Shown here: piece by piece, positions 32,019 to 39,132 of the stretch | Position numbering within the stretch: position 1 is the stretch's first letter | Layout of the letters: the number at the start of each line of letters is the position of its first letter | DNA from: Thiobacillus denitrificans DSM 12475 | GTDB lineage: Bacteria; Pseudomonadota; Gammaproteobacteria; Burkholderiales; Thiobacillaceae | Direction of reading: 5' to 3' | DNA: 52,345 nucleotides | NCBI RefSeq assembly: GCF_000376425.1 | Contig: NZ_AQWL01000001.1 | Coordinates: 1 to 52,345, forward strand | Notes under the pieces: model-generated | What the model was told of the DNA's origin: nothing | Seen by the model: only the letters and a program-made list of their open reading frames with translations | The model's database searches: none | Made by a program: the position numbers and the translations under genes

Positions 32019-34175
32019 ATGGCCCAACCGCATGCGGTCGAGGTGCTGCTGCGGCCAGCGGTGGAGCTTCATACCGTGGCGGTCTGCACCGGCGCCGCGA
32101 TTCTGTGCCTGGTGGCACCGTGGTCGCTCGCGCTGAACCCGCTGCTCGGCCTGGGCGCGGCGCTGGCCTTCCTGACCTTCGGCGCGATTCGCCTGCGCGA
32201 TGCCTGGGCGATCCTGCGCTATCGCCGCAACATCCGCCGCCTGCCGCGCTACGTGATGACCAGCCGCGACGTGCCGGTGAGCCAACAGCGGCTGTTCGTC
32301 GGCCGAGGCTTTCGCTGGGAGCAGCGGCACACGCACCGGCTGATGCAGACCTACCGGCCGGGGTTCCGCCGCTATGTCGAGCCGACGGCGATCTACCGGG
32401 CCGCCCGGCGGCTGGAGGAGCGGCTTGAGTTCGCGCCGTTTCCCGTCTCGACACTGGCGCGCGCGTTGGCCTGGGACAGCCCGCTCAACCCGGCGCGGCC
32501 ACTGCCGCCAGTCGGTGGACTGCCGCGCCTGCATGGCATTGAGCCGGCCGAGGTCGACGTCACCCTGCCGCTGGGCGAGCGCGTCGGCCACACCCTGGTG
32601 CTGGGCACCACGCGCGTGGGCAAGACGCGGCTGGCCGAGCTGTTCATCACCCAGGACATCCGCCGCAAGGTTGGTGGTCAGCACGAGGTGGTGATCGTCT
32701 TCGACCCCAAGGGCGATGCGGACCTGTTGAAGCGCATGTACGTCGAGGCCAAGCGCGCCGGGCGCGAAGGCGAGTTCTACGTGTTCCATCTGGGCTGGCC
32801 GGACATCTCGGCGCGCTACAACGCCGTCGGCCGGTTCGGGCGGATCTCCGAGGTGGCCACGCGCATCGCCGGACAGCTCTCGGGCGAAGGCAACAGCGCC
32901 GCGTTCCGCGAATTCGCCTGGCGCTTCGTCAACATCATCGCGCGCGCCCTGGTCGAGCTGGGGCAGCGGCCGGACTACCTGCTGATCCAGCGCCACGTCA
33001 TCAACATCGACGCGCTGTTCATCGAGTACGCCCAGCACTACTTCGCCAGGAACGAGCCGAAGGCCTGGGAGGTCATCGTCCAGCTCGAAGGCAAGCTGAA
33101 CGACAAGAACATCCCGCGCAACATGATCGGGCGCGAGAAGCGCGTGGTGGCCCTCGAACAGTACCTGTCCCAGGTGCGCGTCTATGACCCGGTGCTCGAC
33201 GGCCTGCGCAGCGCCGTGCGCTACGACCGGACGTACTTCGACAAGATCGTCGCCTCGCTGCTGCCGCTGCTGGAGAAGCTCACCACCGGCAAGATCGCGC
33301 AACTGCTCGCACCGAACTATTCCGACCTGTCCGACCCGCGGCCGATCTTCGACTGGATGCAGGTCATCCGCAAACGCGCGGTGGTCTACGTGGGACTGGA
33401 TGCGCTGTCCGACGCCGAAGTCGCGGCGGCGGTGGGCAACTCGATGTTCAGCGATCTGGTCTCGGTCGCCGGCCACATCTACAAGTTCGGCATCGACGAC
33501 GGGCTGCCCGGCGCAGCGGCGGGCGCCAAGATTCCGATCAACGTCCACGCCGACGAATTCAATGAACTCATGGGCGACGAGTTCATTCCCATGGTCAACA
33601 AGGGCGGCGGCGCCGGCGTGCAGGTGACGGCCTACACGCAGACCTTGAGCGACATCGAGGCGCGCATCGGCAACCGTGCCAAGGCCGGCCAGGTGGTCGG
33701 CAACTTCAACAACCTGTTCATGCTGCGCGTGCGCGAGACCGCCACCGCCGAACTGCTGACGCGACAACTGCCCAAGGTCGAGGTGTACGCCACGGCACTG
33801 ATGAGCGGCGCCACCGACAGCTCCGACCCGCACGGCAATACCGCGTTCACGTCCAACACCCAGGACCGCATCAGCAGCAACAGCGTGCCGCTGATCGAGC
33901 CGGCGCATGTGGTGGCGCTGCCCAAGGGGCAGTGCTTCGCGCTGACCGAGGGCGGCAACCTCTGGAAAGTCCGCATGCCGCTGCCGGCACCCGACCCCGA
34001 CGAAGCCATGCCGAAGGATCTGCAGGAGCTGGCCGGCTACATGCGACAGCACTACGTCGAGGCTGGAGACTGGTGGGAGAACCAAGGCATCCCCGGCCTG
34101 CAGGACAAGGCGCTGCCCGACGACCTGCTGGACGACTTCAAGCAGATGGCCGCCGCTGAAGAGGCCGAACCATGA
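32019..34175 (+). CDS. traD: TraD-type conjugative coupling ATPase (TIGR03743)
   Basis: A 718-residue type IV coupling protein. Two hydrophobic segments lie near residues 20-65. Walker A is LGTTRVGKTRLAELF (near residues 195-209) and Walker B begins VVIVFDPKGDADLLKRM. NVHADEFNELMGDEFIPMVNKGGGAGVQVTAYTQT is the conserved C-terminal ATPase motif. It would recruit the relaxase-DNA complex and pump it into the secretion channel at the inner membrane. The SXT TraD subfamily is typical of these ICEs. It overlaps the next gene by ATGA. Confidence 0.93.
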   Translation: MAQPHAVEVLLRPAVELHTVAVCTGAAILCLVAPWSLALNPLLGLGAALAFLTFGAIRLRDAWAILRYRRNIRRLPRYVMTSRDVPVSQQRLFVGRGFRWEQRHTHRLMQTYRPGFRRYVEPTAIYRAARRLEERLEFAPFPVSTLARALAWDSPLNPARPLPPVGGLPRLHGIEPAEVDVTLPLGERVGHTLVLGTTRVGKTRLAELFITQDIRRKVGGQHEVVIVFDPKGDADLLKRMYVEAKRAGREGEFYVFHLGWPDISARYNAVGRFGRISEVATRIAGQLSGEGNSAAFREFAWRFVNIIARALVELGQRPDYLLIQRHVINIDALFIEYAQHYFARNEPKAWEVIVQLEGKLNDKNIPRNMIGREKRVVALEQYLSQVRVYDPVLDGLRSAVRYDRTYFDKIVASLLPLLEKLTTGKIAQLLAPNYSDLSDPRPIFDWMQVIRKRAVVYVGLDALSDAEVAAAVGNSMFSDLVSVAGHIYKFGIDDGLPGAAAGAKIPINVHADEFNELMGDEFIPMVNKGGGAGVQVTAYTQTLSDIEARIGNRAKAGQVVGNFNNLFMLRVRETATAELLTRQLPKVEVYATALMSGATDSSDPHGNTAFTSNTQDRISSNSVPLIEPAHVVALPKGQCFALTEGGNLWKVRMPLPAPDPDEAMPKDLQELAGYMRQHYVEAGDWWENQGIPGLQDKALPDDLLDDFKQMAAAEEAEP

Positions 34176-34921
34176 GCGATCCGGCCGTCGCGGCACAGCG
34201 CCAGCAGCAACGACAGCAGGGGCTGATCGCCGGCCTGGTCACGCTGCCGTTCCGCTTCTTCGGCGTGCTGTGCGGCGCGCTGCTGCTGTGCATCCTGATC
34301 GAATGCGTCGGCATGCACCTCTTCTGGCCCGATCAGGACTGGCGCCACGCGCAGGGCATGCTGCACTACGAGCTGGACCAGCTCTCCACGCATTTCACGC
34401 GCAGCGCGCTGGTGCAGGAGCCGGGGCGCACCGCGCACCGGCTGGTCGAGCAGGGCTACGACTGGCTGTTCGTGAAGAGCGGTCTGCTGGACTGGATACG
34501 CGACGCCTCGGCGCAGGCCAGCGCCGGCAGCCACCGCCCGACCAAGGATTTCCGCTACTACATCGGCTTGGTCTACGTGAACGTGGAGAGCTACCTGATC
34601 GCGGCGGCCTACACGACGTTGGTCTTCCTCGTGCGGCTGCTGGTGCTGTGCCTGACCCTGCCGCTGTTCCTGATAGCCGCCTTCGTCGGGCTGGTGGACG
34701 GCCTGGTGCGCCGGGACATCCGCCGCTTCGGCGCGGGCCGCGAGTCGGGGTTCATCTATCACCGCGCCAGGGCCAGCCTGATCCCGCTGGCCGTGCTGCC
34801 GTGGGTGACTTACCTGGCACTGCCGGTCAGCGTGAACCCGCTGCTGATCCTGCTGCCCAGCGCTGCATTGCTCGGCGTGGCGGTGTGCATCGCGGCGGCG
34901 ACGTTTAAGAAGTACCTGTAG
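34172..34921 (+). CDS. TIGR03747 (PFL_4697) integral membrane protein
   Basis: A 249-residue inner-membrane protein with about four hydrophobic helices (FFGVLCGALLLCILIECVG; YLIAAAYTTLVFLVRLLVLCLTLPLFLIAAFVG; IPLAVLPWVTYLALPV; LLILLPSAALLGVAVCIAAA). It is translationally coupled to traD and always paired with it in this ICE family, so it is probably a partner of the coupling protein. Its stop is one base from the stop of the convergent gene to the right, marking the BREX insertion edge. Confidence 0.88.
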   Translation: MSDPAVAAQRQQQRQQGLIAGLVTLPFRFFGVLCGALLLCILIECVGMHLFWPDQDWRHAQGMLHYELDQLSTHFTRSALVQEPGRTAHRLVEQGYDWLFVKSGLLDWIRDASAQASAGSHRPTKDFRYYIGLVYVNVESYLIAAAYTTLVFLVRLLVLCLTLPLFLIAAFVGLVDGLVRRDIRRFGAGRESGFIYHRARASLIPLAVLPWVTYLALPVSVNPLLILLPSAALLGVAVCIAAATFKKYL

Positions 34922-34922
34922 A

Positions 34923-36146
34923 TCACTCTGGCTGCCAGGCGCAATCTGCCCAGTGCGCTTCGTAGCGTTTCATAAAGTCTTTCATCTCCCGGATGTTGAC
35001 GGCAGGTTCGCGGCAGGCCCGGGCGCAGGTAGAAACGACATCCCGGTAGAACTCCGGAGCGACAGCCCTGATGCCGTCATAATTCATAAGCAAGTCCGGA
35101 AGACGCTCCGTGATATTTGCTCCGCGAGGTGCCATCACAATGCTCGGGGGCTCTCCATACGTATTGATCAACACGTATCGCCAGCTTGGGTCTGCGGCTC
35201 CCTGGCGAGGGACAATCTCACAGGGACGTGCGTCTCCGCCTTTGGACATGGCTTCGTAGACCTCCTTGATGGCCTGGGGTTTGTGGGCCACCAGCACATA
35301 AGGCCCGGCCCCTACATAACTACCCATGCGTTCGTCGTATTCGATGCCGAGCAAGTCTTCCAGGTCAAAGCGTGCATGTCGGCCCAGGGGAGCCTTTCCC
35401 GAGGTGAACCATTGAAGTTCCCGCAGGGTGATCCCTGCACACTTGGCAACGTCTGCAGGCGAATTGGGCCAGCACGCCACGAGGTTCTTGGCGATTTCGG
35501 CTGCGTTGTCATAGTCACTGTCGGCCCAGAAATCATCATCCTCAACGATGCCGTCCGGTGCCTTCTCACCTGTCACCAGCCAAGTCCTGCCATCGAACCC
35601 GTCGAGGTTGAAATAACGGGGCTGATCGGGCGGCAGAGAGGTCTCCCAGGACGACATCCATGGACCGGGTTCCCAGTCGAGCCCACCTGTCATTGTTGGC
35701 ACCGGTACTTGCGCCGGTAAGGCCAGCCACTGCTGGATTCTGACCACGACCTCGCGGCTGTTCACGCCTCTGTGACCATCCCTGATACGAAAATCGTGGT
35801 CATTCTGAGCGTCCCGGCAAAGGGCCTGGATGGACCCGGTAAGAGATCGGTCTTTTCCGTCGTGCTTCCTCAGCAGACACCGGCTGGAGTCCTGGGCCGA
35901 GCGCAGAGACGCTGGAAGGGATTTCTCCTTGGCATCAGCGACCTCGACCTGGACTCCGATTCTTGCCATTTCCCCTACCAGTTCAGGGCTGGCCGTCGCG
36001 AGGTGGCGATTGATCCGCAGAATGTCCGGTCGGCCACGCAAGCCCTTGGCGTTACGCCACGCATCCAAAAGAACATCCCGGAAGGCCCTGGGCTGATCGG
36101 CTGGGGTAAAGGTCATCCACCGAATGGGCAACCCGGCAACGGTCAA
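34923..36146 (-). CDS. Unknown protein at the end of the BREX operon, main part
   Basis: About 400 residues, no recognised domain. The first third (PRAFRDVLLDAWRNAKGLRGRPDILRINRHLATASPELVGEMARIGVQVEVADAKEK) has an alpha/beta rhythm that could bind another macromolecule. The middle contains SWETSLPPDQPRYFNLDGFDGRTWLVTGEKAPDG and an HTH-like AKCAGITLRELQWFTSGKAPLGR. No good ribosome site precedes the first possible starts (TTG 36146, ATG 36116), and the frame is open back to a TAG at 36176-36174, beyond which a well-initiated small frame lies in phase. It is probably the bulk of a 461-residue gene broken by that stop. Confidence 0.6.
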   Translation of the reverse strand: MTVAGLPIRWMTFTPADQPRAFRDVLLDAWRNAKGLRGRPDILRINRHLATASPELVGEMARIGVQVEVADAKEKSLPASLRSAQDSSRCLLRKHDGKDRSLTGSIQALCRDAQNDHDFRIRDGHRGVNSREVVVRIQQWLALPAQVPVPTMTGGLDWEPGPWMSSWETSLPPDQPRYFNLDGFDGRTWLVTGEKAPDGIVEDDDFWADSDYDNAAEIAKNLVACWPNSPADVAKCAGITLRELQWFTSGKAPLGRHARFDLEDLLGIEYDERMGSYVGAGPYVLVAHKPQAIKEVYEAMSKGGDARPCEIVPRQGAADPSWRYVLINTYGEPPSIVMAPRGANITERLPDLLMNYDGIRAVAPEFYRDVVSTCARACREPAVNIREMKDFMKRYEAHWADCAWQPE

Positions 36147-36161
36147 TCCATAGAGTATGAG

Positions 36162-36174
36162 GGGGCTGAGCCCC
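36162..36174 (-). promoter_or_regulatory. GC stem-loop overlapping the in-frame TAG
   Basis: GGGGC and GCCCC form a 5-bp stem that begins at the last base of the TAG on the coding strand. The arrangement could hinder or promote stop-codon readthrough, or be chance. Confidence 0.35.
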
Positions 36175-36308
36175 TACCGCTCTGCGTCCTTGACCTTGAT
36201 CGGGTCCTGCACTGATACAACGCCGTGCTCCGGATGGTGAAAAAGGAACTTGGCAATCGCAACGTAGAAATGATGCTCTCTTGGTGCTGGCTGCGTCTGC
36301 TGATGCAT
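36174..36308 (-). CDS. 44-codon ORF in phase with the following gene, probable N-terminal part
   Basis: It starts at ATG 36308 after a G-rich ribosome site (GAGGGGG) and encodes a peptide with EHHFYVAIAKFLFHHPEHGVV, then VQDPIKVKDAER, ending at TAG. The downstream gene continues in exactly the same frame with GLSPLILYGLTVAGLPIRW. The simplest reading is the N-terminus of that gene, cut by a nonsense mutation; programmed readthrough is the less likely option. Confidence 0.5.
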   Translation of the reverse strand: MHQQTQPAPREHHFYVAIAKFLFHHPEHGVVSVQDPIKVKDAER

Positions 36309-36321
36309 GGACCCCCTCACT

Positions 36322-36337
36322 GGGTTCGAAAGAACCC
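36322..36337 (-). terminator. Hairpin between brxA and the downstream gene
   Basis: GGGTTC and GAACCC flank a four-base loop, extendable by two pairs (one G-T). It lies in the 35-base gap after brxA. No T-run follows; it may be a processing or attenuation signal. Confidence 0.4.
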
Positions 36338-36343
36338 GGCTGT

Positions 36344-37141
36344 TTAATCTGCTCGGCAGTAGTTTTTACTGTATGTACAATTTTGCTGATCCTTCAACTT
36401 CAACAGCTCATCGTCCAGTCCATAGCGAACCACGTCGATACGCTCGCTGCGTTGGGATACAAAGTCACCGGTCATCACGGGGAGCTGGAATGGGAAGAAT
36501 GCCGGGTTGTTCAGGAGCAGACCCAATGCGCCCTTGGCCTCCGGTGTGGCCAGGAGTGCGGATTCAAACATCAGGATGGCCAGGTTTGGCTCGGCAATGC
36601 TCACCGGAGCGGCTTTCTCATAGCAGCCTTTGGTCTCGGAATCCTTCAGGGCTCCCCAGGCGACAAAGGAGCGGATGACGAACCGGGCATAGCGGCTGAC
36701 GGTTTGCCGGTCGCCGTACTGTTCCTTCAGGCGGTTGATGATCTGGGTCTGGGTCACCTGATCCTGCAAGGCCAGCAAACGGCCGGTCTGGCGGGCCACA
36801 TTGAACCAGAACGGATACACCGCCGAGATCATCCCCCAGTGGACCGCCAGAGCCATGGCCGGGTTTTCCCGCAGAAGCGCCAGCGAGGCATCCCGGAACG
36901 GGATCAACTCGGGGTCAGGAGAGACCCAGATCTTCATCAAGTTGTTGACCACGAAGGTCCGGGTCTGATCGCTTCGTTCGCGCTCTGAGCCGTTGCCTTT
37001 TCTGTCCACGAGGAACTCATGCAGCTCCTGGCGGATGGTTTTGGCGTCGAGGCCTGCCAGCAGCAGATTGGCTGCCTTCTGCATCCACTCGAAACGGATC
37101 GCCTGCTTGATGCCAATGGCTTCATGTCTTTTGCCCATCAC
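36344..37141 (-). CDS. brxA: BREX protein BrxA (DUF1819)
   Basis: A 265-residue soluble helical protein of the BrxA/DUF1819 family, a small DNA-binding BREX component. Family-like stretches are LVDRKGNGSERERSDQTRTFVVNNLMKIWVSPDPELIPFRD and ENPAMALAVHWGMISAVYPFWFNVARQTGRLLALQDQVTQTQIINRLKEQYG. It is coupled to pglZ by ATGA. In type 3 BREX it ends the core operon, as here. Confidence 0.85.
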   Translation of the reverse strand: MMGKRHEAIGIKQAIRFEWMQKAANLLLAGLDAKTIRQELHEFLVDRKGNGSERERSDQTRTFVVNNLMKIWVSPDPELIPFRDASLALLRENPAMALAVHWGMISAVYPFWFNVARQTGRLLALQDQVTQTQIINRLKEQYGDRQTVSRYARFVIRSFVAWGALKDSETKGCYEKAAPVSIAEPNLAILMFESALLATPEAKGALGLLLNNPAFFPFQLPVMTGDFVSQRSERIDVVRYGLDDELLKLKDQQNCTYSKNYCRAD

Positions 37142-39132
37142 CGTGTTCTCCTTTCAAACTTCACAAGGGGCACGATGACTTCTTCGATGGCTACACCGCC
37201 GTGACCTACGATGGCATCTCCCGGATTCACGAATGCGTCGCGGCCACCGGCTACCAGAGGGAAATAATCTGCGGGCAACCCGACCGGCTGCCACTCGTGG
37301 GCAAACGGGAAGGCCCCGGCCACCTGAGCGCGGAGTTCCGGCGTGGGATAGACACGAACCCGCTCGCCGCGAGTCTCGGCAATCACACCCTCAGATGGGC
37401 GGCCTTTGCCTTCGCATTGAATGTTGCCGTGATCGGCCGTCAGCCAGACCTCATAGCCGTAATCCAGCAGTTGGCCGACCATCGCGGAAAGAAACCCTGC
37501 ATGGCACCACTGCTTGATCTGGTTGTGCATCCCGGCCGAGCCGAGTTGCATGCCGTGCATGATCTTGTCCACCTTGTCCACGACCAGCCCAACCACCTTG
37601 GTCTTTCCGGGATGGATTGCGGAGTCGAGGACGCCCGCAGCATCGCCGTCGCCAAGGCCGCGCTGGTAGGCGACATCCAGCCGAGACAGGCCATGGCCTT
37701 CCCAGAACTGCTTCCAGAGTTTCTCTTCGCTGTTGGTCGAGTTGATGGATGACGGGAAATAGAGCGGCGGCTTGCCCGAGAAGATCGATTGCCGCGATAC
37801 CGAGGTCAGCGTCGGAATCCAGGCGAAGGTCGCGGATTCGCGCATGACCAGATTGGCATCCTGCTTTTGCAGTAGCTGGCGAATGGTCACCCACTGGTCC
37901 AGGGCCAGACCATCAACCACGATCAGCGCGGCCCGGCTGCTACCGGAGTCCTCGATGTCCCGAGCCAGGCGGCGCGGCACATGGTGGAGCATGGCCGGAT
38001 TGGTCGGCGGTAAGTTGATCAGACTGGAGTAGTGGTCCGCCAGCCAACCGGCAAAGGTCGTGTTCAGTGCATCGCCGATTTCCTTGAGTCGGGTCTGATG
38101 CTCGGTGCTGTTGCCACAATGAACCAGCGAAGAGAGCTCGGCCCATTTCAGCGCGAAAGCGGTCCAATCAGAGTAACGCGCTTCCGCAGTGGGCAGCTCC
38201 TTCTCGACAAGGCCAAACAAGCGAGAGATCCGTAGATCGTCATCGTCCACGCCGGACGTGGCGATGCCGCTACGAACCCAGGACCCGGCATCCACTTCAA
38301 TGCCTTTGGCCTCGACAGGGGTGAGTTTCCCCTCCAGGAACAGGTTGTCGATGTAGACCTTGATGTCCTGATGGTCGAACGGCAGGCGATCAGGGCCGGG
38401 ATACTTGAGGCCGTATTCCGGCGAATCCTCCCGTACCTGATGAGCGCTGCCGAGCCTGGAAAGAAATAGCGGCCAGCGTTCCTGCAAAAAGGCGAAGAAC
38501 GCCTCATCGTCCGGAACGATTTCAGAGAGCGGCCAAGCCTTGAATCCATCATGCCCTTTGAGAACCTGGATAAGCCGCTCAGCCAGCATCAGCGGGATCT
38601 GTAGCTTCCCATAGTGCAGGCGCAGCAATGCGCGAAGCAGCTCCACCTCGCCCCCAATTAGTTCCGCTGCAATGCCGAACACATGACGGAGAATGAAATC
38701 CTTGGTGGCGTTGTCGCCCATGCGATCCGGCGGCGACTTGCGCTGGGCCTCAAAAAGCGAATCCAGCAAGCTCCTGTCGAGCTTTTCAATGACCGGATAG
38801 CTCAGGTTGGGAAAGAGATCCCCCAAGTTGAATGAAAGCTTGCGGCCCGCCTGGAGTAGGTCGTAAGGCAAGGATTCCAGCTCCGCATCCTGCAAGCGGA
38901 GGACTACCACCAGATCGGTGTGCTCACCCCGGTCCCAGATCGAACGGTACTTTGACTCATAGGCGTATCTGAATTCGACCGGGTCACTGAACTCGATCAG
39001 GTCGAACCCGCGCCCGCGAAGCTCCAATGCCAGCTTCTCCTCGGTCAGCAGACAATCCGGGTCCGCGACCAGGGTCAGCTTGCTGACGTTGGGTACAAAA
39101 TCGTTCAGGATGGCGTCTCTCCAACTACTCAT
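37138..39132 (-). CDS. pglZ: BREX protein PglZ
   Basis: A 664-residue protein with the alkaline-phosphatase-like PglZ domain. Metal-site motifs are visible: ALIVVDGLALDQW (near residue 407), LTSVSRQSIFSGKPP, and VWLTADHGNIQCEGKG (near residue 569), then VGHGGVAIEEVIVPLVKF. The N-terminal half (LVADPDCLLTEEKLALELRGRGFDLIEFSD) is the usual BREX extension. PglZ is needed for both methylation and phage exclusion; nuclease activity is proposed for the family. It is coupled at both ends by ATGA overlaps. Confidence 0.93.
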   Translation of the reverse strand: MSSWRDAILNDFVPNVSKLTLVADPDCLLTEEKLALELRGRGFDLIEFSDPVEFRYAYESKYRSIWDRGEHTDLVVVLRLQDAELESLPYDLLQAGRKLSFNLGDLFPNLSYPVIEKLDRSLLDSLFEAQRKSPPDRMGDNATKDFILRHVFGIAAELIGGEVELLRALLRLHYGKLQIPLMLAERLIQVLKGHDGFKAWPLSEIVPDDEAFFAFLQERWPLFLSRLGSAHQVREDSPEYGLKYPGPDRLPFDHQDIKVYIDNLFLEGKLTPVEAKGIEVDAGSWVRSGIATSGVDDDDLRISRLFGLVEKELPTAEARYSDWTAFALKWAELSSLVHCGNSTEHQTRLKEIGDALNTTFAGWLADHYSSLINLPPTNPAMLHHVPRRLARDIEDSGSSRAALIVVDGLALDQWVTIRQLLQKQDANLVMRESATFAWIPTLTSVSRQSIFSGKPPLYFPSSINSTNSEEKLWKQFWEGHGLSRLDVAYQRGLGDGDAAGVLDSAIHPGKTKVVGLVVDKVDKIMHGMQLGSAGMHNQIKQWCHAGFLSAMVGQLLDYGYEVWLTADHGNIQCEGKGRPSEGVIAETRGERVRVYPTPELRAQVAGAFPFAHEWQPVGLPADYFPLVAGGRDAFVNPGDAIVGHGGVAIEEVIVPLVKFERRTR

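Noticed and set aside
31971..34196. Very long open frame opposite traD
   Set aside because: It mirrors a gene with clear TraD motifs, its residue make-up is Arg/His/Gln/Val-heavy as expected for an antisense frame in GC-rich DNA, and no domain is recognisable.
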